From a bacterium UBP11_UBA4055 (GTDB lineage: Bacteria > UBA4055): DNA of 36,435 bases. Below the pieces are notes generated by a model. The model was not told the origin of the DNA and searched no databases. It saw nothing but the letters and a program-made list of their open reading frames with translations. Numbering within the stretch: position 1 is the stretch's first letter; every line of letters starts with the position of its first letter. The position numbers and the translations under genes are program-made. Positions 7,897 to 14,865 of this stretch are shown one piece after another. The stretch covers positions 1 through 36,435 of the forward strand of contig DFZN01000065.1 in assembly GCA_002382735.1 (NCBI GenBank). The letters run 5' to 3'.

Positions 7897-8802
7897 ATGT
7901 TCGCTGTCGAATCAAGATCACTGACCAAGCATTACTCGCGGGGCAGGGTAAAAGCCCTTACGGATTTTGATATTAGTGTTGAGCAGGGTAAGATATTTTC
8001 ACTTCTGGGCCCCAACGGCGCAGGTAAAACCACATTCATAAAACTAATTCTTTCGATCGTCGAACCGACATCGGGAGATGGTCTAATTCTGGGGAAAAAT
8101 ATCTCAGACCCTTCTTCAAGGCTTAAAACGGGCTATCTTTCAGAAAATCACAGACTTCCCGAGTTCCTCAACGCGGAACAATTCCTTTATTATTACGGCA
8201 GGATGTCCGGGGCCGCCGGCTATGAACTGAGTAAAAAAATACCTGAACTGCTTAAGAAAGTAAAACTGTTCGATAAGAAAGATCTGAAGATAAGGAAATA
8301 CTCCAAGGGGATGCTTCAGAGGCTCGGTACGGCGCAGGCATTGATAAACGATCCTGATATCATCTTTCTGGACGAGCCTACGGACGGGATCGATCCCGTA
8401 GGAAGGATAGAGATTCGCGAAGTCCTTCTCGATCTCAAGAATGCAGGAAAGACAGTATTTATCAACTCGCACCTTTTAAGCGAGGTCGAGAGGCTGTCGG
8501 ATGAGATTGCCATCCTGAAAGAAGGAAAGATGATAAAGAAGGGAAGGACAGCAGATTTCCTTGAGTCAACAGGCAGGTATAAAATATCCGTAGAGACAGG
8601 CAGAACGAACGACCTCTATTCGTTACTTGACGGTAAGAATATCTCATATTCAAAAAAAGATTCCTGCGCTGAAGCAGCTATTGAAGATAATGCAGTTCTC
8701 AACGACATTATAGATAAATTAAGATCAGAAAAGATCATCATCACCGGGATCGAGGAACAGAGGACTTCGCTTGAAGATTTTTTTATTAAGGTAGTAAATT
8801 AA
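7897..8802 (+). CDS. ABC transporter ATP-binding protein
   Basis: 301 residues. Walker A GPNGAGKT at 38-45, a variant signature YSKGMLQRLG at 135-144 in place of LSGGQ, Walker B IIFLDEP at 155-161, and the H-loop His192 in NSHLLSEVE. This signature and the C-terminal extension (about 215-301, with the TSLEDFF ending) fit the CcmA/NatA-like ATPases that pair with ABC-2 permeases. Its ATG directly abuts the pepD stop with no separate ribosome binding site, so translation is probably coupled. The permease follows after the stop. Direction and substrate of transport are not evident. Confidence 0.92.
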   Translation: MFAVESRSLTKHYSRGRVKALTDFDISVEQGKIFSLLGPNGAGKTTFIKLILSIVEPTSGDGLILGKNISDPSSRLKTGYLSENHRLPEFLNAEQFLYYYGRMSGAAGYELSKKIPELLKKVKLFDKKDLKIRKYSKGMLQRLGTAQALINDPDIIFLDEPTDGIDPVGRIEIREVLLDLKNAGKTVFINSHLLSEVERLSDEIAILKEGKMIKKGRTADFLESTGRYKISVETGRTNDLYSLLDGKNISYSKKDSCAEAAIEDNAVLNDIIDKLRSEKIIITGIEEQRTSLEDFFIKVVN

Positions 8803-8844
8803 GGGGGAATTACGGGACTGTTTCTGCTCACGATAAAAGAACTT

Positions 8845-9639
8845 TTGACAAAGAAGATTATTCTGACGGTATTTATTCTATCTTCACTATTCTGCTTATC
8901 TCTGATATTCGTGCTGAACATAAAGATCGCCGGAATGGATTCTGGTGTGATAATAAGTATCTTCGGCAATTCGGTCAACAATTCAGGCGGCAATAGCGAC
9001 ATGAGCCCCGAAAAAGTACTCGGCTACATCCAGTCGGGAATAGCAATAGCCATATTTTTCGTCTCTCTTTTTATTTCACTTTTTGCAGTATCAGGTGTTT
9101 ATCCGGACCTTTTAAAAAAGGGTAGCATAGATCTGATCCTGTCAAAGCCGATTTCAAGATACAGTATTTTCTTTCAGAGATTCTCGGGAGCCATGACCGT
9201 AATAGCAGGAAGTATATTTTATATTCTGATCTTCTCATGGGTGGTTCTATCGTCAAAATTCGGGATGTGGAATGTAAGGTTCCTTTACTCGGGAGCTCTG
9301 ATCCTGATTTTCTTCTATAATATATTTTCAGTTCTCGCGCTTTTATCGATGCTGCTCAAGAATGGTGTCGTTTCGCTCCTGCTTACCTATTTCATAGTTT
9401 TTATTCTTTCACCAATCGTTTCGGCGATAGACAGGTTTTCGGTGATAAGCAACAAGATATACAGGCCGCTTATCAGCTCTCTGGATTTCATTCTTCCGAA
9501 ATTATCCGATACAGTCATAGGTATAACAGATATGGTAACGGGAAAAGATATTTCGGTTTATGTTCTTGCGGGTCCGTTCCTGACAGGGACGGCAGTGCTT
9601 TTAATATCGGCATATATTTTCAGAAAAACGGATTTTTAA
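8845..9639 (+). CDS. ABC-2 type membrane permease (true start probably a little upstream)
   Basis: At least 264 residues with about six hydrophobic segments (for example ILTVFILSSLFCLSLIFVL, GIAIAIFFVSLFISLFAV, MTVIAGSIFYILIFSWVVL, FLTGTAVLLISAYIF), the pattern of ABC-2 permeases, directly after an ABC ATPase gene. The only usual start codon is TTG at 8845, which lacks a ribosome binding site. A strong AAGGGGG lies at 801-807 of the 8xxx block (8801-8807), and the frame is open from 8803 with ACG at 8812 and CTG at 8818; starting there would add GLFLLTIKEL, a typical permease N-terminus. I therefore suspect a non-standard start at 8812 or 8818. The gene ends in a 4-base convergent overlap with the next minus-strand gene. 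Confidence 0.8.
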   Translation: MTKKIILTVFILSSLFCLSLIFVLNIKIAGMDSGVIISIFGNSVNNSGGNSDMSPEKVLGYIQSGIAIAIFFVSLFISLFAVSGVYPDLLKKGSIDLILSKPISRYSIFFQRFSGAMTVIAGSIFYILIFSWVVLSSKFGMWNVRFLYSGALILIFFYNIFSVLALLSMLLKNGVVSLLLTYFIVFILSPIVSAIDRFSVISNKIYRPLISSLDFILPKLSDTVIGITDMVTGKDISVYVLAGPFLTGTAVLLISAYIFRKTDF

Positions 9640-9830
9640 ACGATCTCGACAATTACTTTGTCGTCTTTGACGACCTTAACATCCTCGCAGTAAAATACGG
9701 CTGAAAGCTCGCGTTTAATATCTGTTACCCTGTATTCTTTCTGCTGCTCATTTTCTCTCTGATAATCAATAGGCTTATCGGTAGTTCCGATCAGGGTGTC
9801 ATTAAAATATATTTCCGTAATGCCTTTCAT
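9636..9830 (-). CDS. Small hypothetical protein (64 residues)
   Basis: A 64-residue protein, mostly beta-strand in appearance (GITEIYFNDTLIGTTDKPID..., VFYCEDVKVVKDDKVIVEIV), with no signal sequence, membrane segment or recognised motif. It has its own promoter at 9858-9886 and a modest AGGT ribosome binding site. It converges with the ABC permease and overlaps its last four bases. Support comes from the dedicated promoter and reasonable composition; the function is unknown. Confidence 0.55.
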   Translation of the reverse strand: MKGITEIYFNDTLIGTTDKPIDYQRENEQQKEYRVTDIKRELSAVFYCEDVKVVKDDKVIVEIV

Positions 9831-9857
9831 TTACCGACCTGTGTTAAAGCAGGCGAT

Positions 9858-9886
9858 AAAATAAGCAGAGAATTTGTAAAAAGCAA
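9858..9886 (-). promoter_or_regulatory. Promoter of the 64-residue gene
   Basis: On the minus strand TTGCTT (9886-9881) and TATTTT (9863-9858) are spaced by 17 bases. The transcript would begin near 9851 with a leader of about 20 bases. Confidence 0.55.
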
Positions 9887-9912
9887 ATGTGAATAGAAAA
9901 ATAGTAAAAAAA

Positions 9913-10239
9913 TTATGTTCCTATCTCAGCATAACCCATATATATCCCATCCTGAATAATTACGGTAATATTGTCTTTGTCGATCACTGATAGGATGGCT
10001 GTATAGCCTTGAGGTAAAGTAATCCTATAATGATCCAGATTGTTAGGGTCTGTGGGTATATACCCATTGTTTTCAATAAATATTATGATAGATGTAAGAA
10101 CCGCAACAGCCGTATGTTCACAAACCTGGTCCGATGTACGCTCTATATAACCGTTAAATGCCGGAATAGCTACTGCCGCCAGAGTAGCAACGATTACCGA
10201 AACAACAAGAACCTCAACTAATGTGAATCCTTTTTTCAT
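9913..10239 (-). CDS. Type IV pilin-like / pseudopilin protein
   Basis: 108 residues with a textbook class III signal: MKKG followed by FTLVEVLVVSVIVATLAAVAIPAF. Cleavage by prepilin peptidase after Gly4 would leave N-terminal Phe with Glu at position 5 of the mature protein. The globular part is short (about 80 residues) with one Cys. This is the size of minor pilins or T2SS pseudopilins (GspG/H-like), but no assembly genes lie nearby, so the role (pilus, competence or secretion) is open. A GGGGG ribosome binding site precedes the ATG. It is divergent from the TPR-like gene, and the two promoters lie back to back. Confidence 0.88.
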   Translation of the reverse strand: MKKGFTLVEVLVVSVIVATLAAVAIPAFNGYIERTSDQVCEHTAVAVLTSIIIFIENNGYIPTDPNNLDHYRITLPQGYTAILSVIDKDNITVIIQDGIYMGYAEIGT

Positions 10240-10268
10240 TTTACACCCCCTTCTTAATTCTATACCGT

Positions 10269-10297
10269 AAATTATGGAGAAATTTTCTTATTATCAA
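10269..10297 (-). promoter_or_regulatory. Promoter of the pilin-like gene
   Basis: Minus-strand TTGATA (10297-10292) and TAATTT (10274-10269) with a 17-base spacer. Its -35 box lies 17 bases from that of the divergent promoter, with an A-rich tract between them that could act as a shared UP element. Confidence 0.55.
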
Positions 10298-10314
10298 GAA
10301 AAAAAAAATTATTA

Positions 10315-10343
10315 TTGCTTTTTCTTCCTTTGATAACAATATT
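10315..10343 (+). promoter_or_regulatory. Promoter of the TPR-like gene
   Basis: TTGCTT (10315-10320) and AATATT (10338-10343) with a 17-base spacer. An alternative is TTGATA (10330-10335) with TATTTA (10352-10357), spacer 16. The leader carries a GGGGG ribosome binding site just before the ATG at 10382. Confidence 0.45.
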
Positions 10344-10381
10344 TAGAGTGTTATTTAACATCTTCAAACGGGGGCATCAGA

Positions 10382-11422
10382 ATGATATTAAAACCTTTCA
10401 GTCACGAACTTGGAATTTCTTACTTAGATTTTTTATTGCAGAATTATTTTCTTCTTGTTAATAGAACAAGCCTGAAAAAAGTAAATATTAAAGGTGTAAA
10501 TAAAATATCATCATCGATCAACAAGGAATTTATGGAATTAACAGATAATGATATCATAAGCAGAAAATTCGAAGATATGCAGCTTTCGAACATACTCATA
10601 TCTAAGGAAAATATACCTGAAGTCAGTGATTTGACAAGATCAAGACTTGGTTATGCTGGCGGTGAAGCTGCTGAAGGTTTATCGTTTTCCGGTCTTGGAG
10701 CTGTTTTTTCAATAGAGATGTTTGATGTGATCTGGCTGGAAGAACTATTTTCAGATGCTCACAGGTGCGGTATAGAGATAATTAAAGATACGATGATCTT
10801 CGGAGAGAAATCTCATTTATTTGAAAAATTCACAGCTAATATTAAAACATATGAGAAGTACCTGCAGAACCCGTCAGAATTTACCCTGATCAATAACCTT
10901 AAATCCGAAACAGAGAAGATCTTTGAAGAATACAGCGAGAATCCGTATGATCATTTTCTTCTGGCACTGATATACCACAGGCCTACTTCATTTCATAACA
11001 TCTCTGAGGCAGAGAAAGAATTTTATAAGTCCAGAAAGCTTTCAGCCGAGATCGAAAATAATGAGCTCGCGGCACTGTGCGACATGATGATATCATGGCT
11101 GGCCTATGTCGAAAAAGACTATGATAAAGCCATTGAGATATCTCAGAGAGCTCTGGACCTTGAATTTTTCAGCGTACCTGAAATATATTTCAACCTGTCG
11201 AAATTCTATGCGGCAAAAGGCGACTCAGTAAATTCGATAAAATATCTCGACGAAGTTATCAGGGGGTTTGATTATCTCTATGCTGTTAAAGCTGATATCG
11301 ACGATGATTTTAATAAAATAAGAAATGAACTCGATGATTATTTCTTAACAGCAAAAGATTCAGCAAAAAACAGCATAATGAAAAGACTTAATAATATGGG
11401 GATTGTTTTTGTCAGCGAATAA
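10382..11422 (+). CDS. Unrecognised protein with C-terminal TPR-like repeats
   Basis: 346 residues, soluble, no signal peptide. The N-terminal half (1-150) is not recognised. From about 185 to 300 there are helical pairs of TPR type, for example NPYDHFLLALIYHRP, MMISWLAYVEKDYDKAIEISQRALDLE and PEIYFNLSKFYAAKGDSVNSIKYLDEVI; the spacing of Ala/Tyr/Gly positions fits the TPR consensus loosely. The gene is preceded by GGGGGC and begins an apparent two-gene operon with the next ORF (4-base gap). Codon use is more AT-rich than in the neighbouring housekeeping genes. It may be a scaffold for a complex with its partner; the function is unknown. Confidence 0.75.
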   Translation: MILKPFSHELGISYLDFLLQNYFLLVNRTSLKKVNIKGVNKISSSINKEFMELTDNDIISRKFEDMQLSNILISKENIPEVSDLTRSRLGYAGGEAAEGLSFSGLGAVFSIEMFDVIWLEELFSDAHRCGIEIIKDTMIFGEKSHLFEKFTANIKTYEKYLQNPSEFTLINNLKSETEKIFEEYSENPYDHFLLALIYHRPTSFHNISEAEKEFYKSRKLSAEIENNELAALCDMMISWLAYVEKDYDKAIEISQRALDLEFFSVPEIYFNLSKFYAAKGDSVNSIKYLDEVIRGFDYLYAVKADIDDDFNKIRNELDDYFLTAKDSAKNSIMKRLNNMGIVFVSE

Positions 11423-11426
11423 ACAG

Positions 11427-12869
11427 ATGATAGCTATAGACACTAAAATACTGAAAGTTAGAGACAGATCTATCCATAAAAGTATCCAAAGTATGTTAGC
11501 AAAGATCGAATCACAGGTCTGCGGAGACAGTTTTATCGGTTATGTTCTGTCTTCTGAAGTTCTAACCGAGCTTTCAAAAACGGTCCTCAAAAACAACAAT
11601 TCCTATGAAATTTCTTACAGGTCCAATTTCGATAAGCTTTTTAAAATTAAAAGCTGTTTAAGCTGGGAGTTCATTGAACCTTTCACGGCCCTTGAAAGTG
11701 AAGTTCAGGATCTGATCAAAAAAGCTGAATGTTATCTTGAAGAAGAAGATTACACCGTCAATGAGAGATCAAAAGACACTATTTCAGAAGCGAACCGTAT
11801 TTTTTTTGAATATATTGTAAAATATAAACTTGTTGACCACGAACTGCGAACAGAATTCTTCAAAAAATTGAATAAAGTCAGATCATTTATGTCAAGAGAC
11901 GATTTGATATCTCAATTTCTATGCAATACATCTATAGAAGAACTTGAAATGCTGTCAAGTAAGAACGAGCCGATATTCGATAATTTATATTCCGGAAACA
12001 AAATAAGGTCAGAGAATATAAGATCAGAATTCAATAAGATGAGAAATTTTTTTGATTACGAGACTGCAAAGGCGATCAATATTAAATTAGATTCTGTCAC
12101 CAATATGTTGTCAAGCCAATCATATGAGAATTTCAGGGAAGCGGAAATTATTCTTTCAGAAATAGAGAAGCATCTTAGTGAATCCGCTGAATTGAAAAAA
12201 AGGAAGATATTTGAAATACTTAGATCAGAGCTTGAATCCCTGAAAATATGTATATGGCTTGATGACTGGGATAAGATCAAGAAAGAAATTGACCTTATGA
12301 TATCGACAGCCGAAAAAACAGGTGATATCAAAGATCTGAATCTCGATAAATTCAAAACAGACATCCTGACGCAGCAGAAAAAGAACGATATCTATAATTT
12401 TATCAGTGAAACCGAATCAGCAAATATCCGTGATGAATCCATGATCGCCAATGAGGCGAGAAAGCTTTTAAGAATCGAATGCTCGAGATCAGATTTAAAA
12501 GAGCTCGAAAAACATGTAAAGTTTTGTAGAGAGGGGAACAAAAACAGATCAACATCTATAATGAACAAAAAAAGAATATATTATTCATTTCTATCGGTTT
12601 TGATCCTCGCTTTAGTTACCTTATTGATCATAAATCACAAAAAGAATACAGAACATTATGAGGCCAAGGGAGCAAAATATGCCGGTATAGTTGAAACTAT
12701 GGTGCATTCGACATTGAGATCAGGTAAGTCACCGGATATTAAAGCTATAAGAAAGAGAATAACTGCTCCAAAGGATGAATTTGAAATAATTGCTGTATCC
12801 GATACTGAAGTAAGTGTAAGATACAGGGGAAAAGTCTATAAAAAGTCGGTCAGACCTTTAAAGAAATAA
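11427..12869 (+). CDS. Unrecognised helical protein with one C-terminal membrane anchor
   Basis: 480 residues if read from ATG 11427; an in-frame TTG at 11403 would add eight residues and overlap the previous gene. About 380 residues of charged, mostly helical sequence (coiled-coil-like stretches around SEIEKHLSESAELKKRKIFE) precede a single membrane segment at about 384-403 (YYSFLSVLILALVTLLII). A C-terminal domain of some 75 residues (KAIRKRITAPKDEFEIIAV..., VSVRYRGKVYKKSVRP) follows and could be a small beta fold. Without a signal peptide, the helical body should be cytoplasmic and the tail periplasmic. Operon with the TPR-like gene. No known family recognised. Confidence 0.75.
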   Translation: MIAIDTKILKVRDRSIHKSIQSMLAKIESQVCGDSFIGYVLSSEVLTELSKTVLKNNNSYEISYRSNFDKLFKIKSCLSWEFIEPFTALESEVQDLIKKAECYLEEEDYTVNERSKDTISEANRIFFEYIVKYKLVDHELRTEFFKKLNKVRSFMSRDDLISQFLCNTSIEELEMLSSKNEPIFDNLYSGNKIRSENIRSEFNKMRNFFDYETAKAINIKLDSVTNMLSSQSYENFREAEIILSEIEKHLSESAELKKRKIFEILRSELESLKICIWLDDWDKIKKEIDLMISTAEKTGDIKDLNLDKFKTDILTQQKKNDIYNFISETESANIRDESMIANEARKLLRIECSRSDLKELEKHVKFCREGNKNRSTSIMNKKRIYYSFLSVLILALVTLLIINHKKNTEHYEAKGAKYAGIVETMVHSTLRSGKSPDIKAIRKRITAPKDEFEIIAVSDTEVSVRYRGKVYKKSVRPLKK

Positions 12870-12896
12870 ATTCAACTAAAATACAGAAAAAACTTA

Positions 12897-12925
12897 TTGA
12901 CAACCAGTTTATATTTTCATATCTT
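12897..12925 (+). promoter_or_regulatory. Promoter of the tRNA-Thr-Tyr-Gly operon
   Basis: TTGACA (12897-12902) and TATCTT (12920-12925), 17-base spacer. The predicted start near 12932 leaves an eight-base leader before the first tRNA. Confidence 0.75.
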
Positions 12926-12939
12926 TGCAGTCCGAAAAT

Positions 12940-13013
12940 GCTAATGTAGCTCAGTTGGCTAGAGCAGCTGATTTGTAATCAGCCGGTCGGGGGTTCGAGT
13001 CCCTCTATTAGCA
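12940..13013 (+). tRNA. tRNA-Thr (anticodon TGT)
   Basis: A 74-base cloverleaf. Acceptor GCTAATG pairs with TATTAGC with one G-U. The anticodon stem GCTGA/TCAGC encloses loop TTTGTAA, anticodon TGT. The T-loop is TTCGAGT and the discriminator is A. CCA is not encoded. Confidence 0.95.
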
Positions 13014-13020
13014 CCCTTGC

Positions 13021-13103
13021 GGGTCAGTGTCCGAGTGGCTAAAGGAGGCAGACTGTAAATCTGCTGGCGCACGCCTACGGTGGTTCGAACCCATCCTGGC
13101 CCA
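13021..13103 (+). tRNA. tRNA-Tyr (anticodon GTA)
   Basis: An 83-base tRNA with the long variable arm of bacterial tRNA-Tyr. Acceptor GGGTCAG/CTGGCCC. Anticodon stem GCAGA/TCTGC with loop CTGTAAA. T-loop TTCGAAC, discriminator A. CCA is not encoded. It lies seven bases after tRNA-Thr, in the same transcript. Confidence 0.95.
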
Positions 13104-13111
13104 CGAGAAAA

Positions 13112-13184
13112 GCGGGAGTAGCTCAGTTGGTAGAGCATCAGCCTTCCAAGCTGAGGGTCGCGAGTCCGAGTCTCGTCTCCCGCT
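13112..13184 (+). tRNA. tRNA-Gly (anticodon TCC) with a C at position 55
   Basis: A 73-base tRNA. Acceptor GCGGGAG/CTCCCGC; anticodon stem TCAGC/GCTGA with loop CTTCCAA; T-stem GCGAG/CTCGT; discriminator T as usual for tRNA-Gly. The T-loop reads TCCGAGT, so position 55, a nearly universal U (pseudouridine), is C. All stems are intact, so the gene appears functional. Confidence 0.93.
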
Positions 13185-13196
13185 CTTATAAAAAGT

Positions 13197-13230
13197 AGCA
13201 AGCTTGAAATGAAAGCTTGCTCTTTTTATT
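13197..13230 (+). terminator. Terminator after tRNA-Gly
   Basis: AGCAAGCTT (13197-13205) pairs perfectly with AAGCTTGCT (13213-13221) over a 7-base loop, followed by CTTTTTATT. It separates the first three tRNAs from the tRNA-Thr(GGT)-rpmG-secE transcript. The next promoter overlaps it. Confidence 0.8.
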
Positions 13231-13232
13231 CT
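13204..13232 (+). promoter_or_regulatory. Possible promoter overlapping the terminator, for tRNA-Thr(GGT) and downstream genes
   Basis: TTGAAA (13204-13209) lies at the end of the left arm and in the hairpin loop. TATTCT (13227-13232) lies in the T-tract. The spacer is 17 bases. Predicted +1 is about 13239, three bases before the tRNA. Without it the secE-rpoBC block would need readthrough of the terminator. Confidence 0.45.
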
Positions 13233-13241
13233 TATGGGGAA

Positions 13242-13314
<73 letters not shown>

Positions 13315-13341
13315 TGTTGAAATAACATTATGGGGTATAAA

Positions 13342-13491
13342 ATGCGCGATATGATCATACTCGCCTGCGAAGAGTGCAAGAGGAAGAACTACAACAAAGA
13401 CAAGAACAAGGCAAAACACTCAGGCAGGGTGGAACATAAAAAATTCTGCAAATTCTGCAGAAAGCATACTTCTCATAAGGAAACAAAATAG
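13342..13491 (+). CDS. rpmG: 50S ribosomal protein L33
   Basis: 49 residues, the usual L33 length. Begins MRDMIILACEECKRKNY and has two CxxC pairs, C9/C12 and C36/C39 (KFCKFC), so it is the zinc-binding (C+) form. GGGG at 13332-13335 acts as ribosome binding site. It sits 27 bases after tRNA-Thr(GGT) and 13 bases before tRNA-Trp. In many bacteria tuf lies just before this gene; here it does not. Confidence 0.95.
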   Translation: MRDMIILACEECKRKNYNKDKNKAKHSGRVEHKKFCKFCRKHTSHKETK

Positions 13492-13504
13492 TTTTCCAGA
13501 CAAC

Positions 13505-13579
13505 AGGCGTTTAGCTCAGTCCGGTTAGAGCACCTGTCTCCAAAACAGGGTGTCGGGGGTTCGAATCCCTCATCGCCTG
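13505..13579 (+). tRNA. tRNA-Trp (anticodon CCA)
   Basis: A 75-base tRNA. Acceptor AGGCGTT against ATCGCCT pairs except for a U-U mismatch at 6-67. Anticodon stem CCTGT/ACAGG with loop CTCCAAA. T-loop TTCGAAT, discriminator G as expected for tRNA-Trp. Located between rpmG and secE, its common bacterial position. Confidence 0.93.
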
Positions 13580-13600
13580 CTAAATAAAACGGGAGTTGAG

Positions 13601-13783
13601 ATGAAAAAAATACTAGACTTTATACGCTCCGTAATAAAAGAACTGAAGATAATGACATGGCCGAGCAAGGCGGAAGTCTGGGGATCGACAAAGATCGTTA
13701 TCGCGGTCTCTCTTATCCTCGTGGTCTTCATTTTCTTTTCGGATCAGATACTCAACTGGCTGATCAAGCAATTCATTAATTAA
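13601..13783 (+). CDS. secE: Preprotein translocase subunit SecE
   Basis: 60 residues, the short single-span form. The conserved cytoplasmic helix ends in MTWPSKAEVWGST (W20-P21), followed by one membrane segment at about 31-47 (KIVIAVSLILVVFIFF). It stabilises SecY in the inner membrane. The ATG at 13601 follows GGGAG; a longer upstream reading would run through tRNA-Trp and is rejected. Confidence 0.95.
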   Translation: MKKILDFIRSVIKELKIMTWPSKAEVWGSTKIVIAVSLILVVFIFFSDQILNWLIKQFIN

Positions 13784-13801
13784 ACTCGGGTGGGAAAGCA
13801 A

Positions 13802-14332
13802 TTGAGCGCAAACTGGTACATACTTCATGTTCTGACAGGCGAAGAGGTCAAAACAAAGGAATTCCTCGAAAGCGAGATCGACAGGCTGGGTTATAAAAAT
13901 GAGATAGTGGAGATATTCGTTCCTTCGGAGGAAGTCGTTCAGATGAGGAACGGGAAAAAAGTGAAAAAGATAAGACTGTTCTACCCCGGTTATCTTTTCA
14001 TCAACTGCCACCTGAGCAAAACGGTCGAGCATTTCCTCATGAGCAATTCAAAAGTACTTAATTTTGTCGGACCAAAGAATTCACCGCAGGAACTTTCAAA
14101 GAAGGAAGTTGAAAGGATGCTCGAAAAAGCAAAAGCTTCCATCGGAAAGGAAAAGGTCGAGAATATATATAAGGTGGGGGATTTCGTCAAGATAGTTGAC
14201 GGACCTTTCACTGATTTCAGCGGGATTATAAGCGAAATAAATGAAGAGAAACAGAGACTGAAGGTAATGGTCACTATATTCGGAAGAAGCACTCCGGTGG
14301 ATCTTGACTTCCTTCAGGTAAAGTATGAATAA
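13802..14332 (+). CDS. nusG: Transcription termination/antitermination protein NusG
   Basis: About 176 residues. The NGN domain begins SANWYILHVLTGEE and includes RLFYPGYLFI; the C-terminal KOW domain starts near VGDFVKIVDGPFTDFSG. It binds the RNA polymerase clamp and links it to Rho or ribosomal S10. The start is taken as TTG 13802 because GGGTGGGA lies about seven bases upstream and the protein then begins at the usual distance from WYILHV; a GTG at 13790 would add four residues but overlaps that ribosome binding site. Follows secE in the standard order. Confidence 0.95.
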   Translation: MSANWYILHVLTGEEVKTKEFLESEIDRLGYKNEIVEIFVPSEEVVQMRNGKKVKKIRLFYPGYLFINCHLSKTVEHFLMSNSKVLNFVGPKNSPQELSKKEVERMLEKAKASIGKEKVENIYKVGDFVKIVDGPFTDFSGIISEINEEKQRLKVMVTIFGRSTPVDLDFLQVKYE

Positions 14333-14356
14333 CGAATTAAATTAAAGGCGCGTATT

Positions 14357-14782
14357 ATGGCAAAAAAAATCATAGGTTTTATTAAACTTCAGTTACCAGC
14401 GGGCGTTGCGACACCCGCTCCTCCGGTAGGACCGGCACTCGGACAGAAGGGTGTGAACATCATGGAGTTTTGTAAAACATTCAACGCCAGGACACAGGAC
14501 AGAAAAGGGGACATCATTCCGGTCGTGATAACTGTTTATCAGGACAAGTCCTTCACATTTATCATGAAGACATCTCCCGCTTCGGTACTGATCAGAAAGG
14601 CATTAAAACTTGACAAAGGTTCACCCGAGCCTAATGTCCAAAAAGTAGGGACTATCACTCAGGAACAGCTCGAGGAAATAGCAAAGAAGAAGATGGAAGA
14701 CCTTAACGCCAATGATCTTCAGGCTGCAGTGAACATTATCGCAGGGACCTGCAGAAGTATGGGTGTGACAGTAAAGAAATAA
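14357..14782 (+). CDS. rplK: 50S ribosomal protein L11
   Basis: 141 residues, full length. KIIGFIKLQLPAGVATPAPPVGPALGQKGVNIMEFCKTFN is the hallmark L11 N-terminus, including the proline-rich PAPPVGPALGQ linked to stringent-response sensing and thiostrepton binding. The C-terminal domain that binds 23S rRNA helices 43/44 is intact. Lies 24 bases after nusG and heads the rplKAJL cluster. Confidence 0.97.
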   Translation: MAKKIIGFIKLQLPAGVATPAPPVGPALGQKGVNIMEFCKTFNARTQDRKGDIIPVVITVYQDKSFTFIMKTSPASVLIRKALKLDKGSPEPNVQKVGTITQEQLEEIAKKKMEDLNANDLQAAVNIIAGTCRSMGVTVKK

Positions 14783-14865
14783 ACTGTTATAAGGACGCAA
14801 AGCGCGCTAAAGCCGGAGCGCAGACCGTCTGCTGCATAGAAATAAACTCAGACAGAGGAAGAAGA
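14783..14865 (+). promoter_or_regulatory. Structured rplK-rplA spacer, possible L1 autoregulatory site
   Basis: The 83-base spacer can fold with an outer stem GGACG/CGTCT (793-797 with 826-830 of the 14xxx block), an internal loop CAAA/AGAC, and an inner GCGC/GCGC stem (802-805 with 818-821). L1 represses its operon by binding such a two-stem mRNA site, but I cannot confirm the consensus. The rplA ribosome binding site AGGAAG follows. Confidence 0.3.

Noticed and set aside
12959..13201. 80-residue minus-strand ORF with GDETRTRDPQLGR and GTRTPDRLITNQLL
   Set aside because: It is antisense to the three tRNAs. Such tRNA-antisense translations are a well-known spurious protein in databases.
13550..13600. 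Upstream extension of secE through tRNA-Trp
   Set aside because: The ATG at 13601 has a GGGAG site and gives the conserved SecE length; the extension would translate a tRNA.
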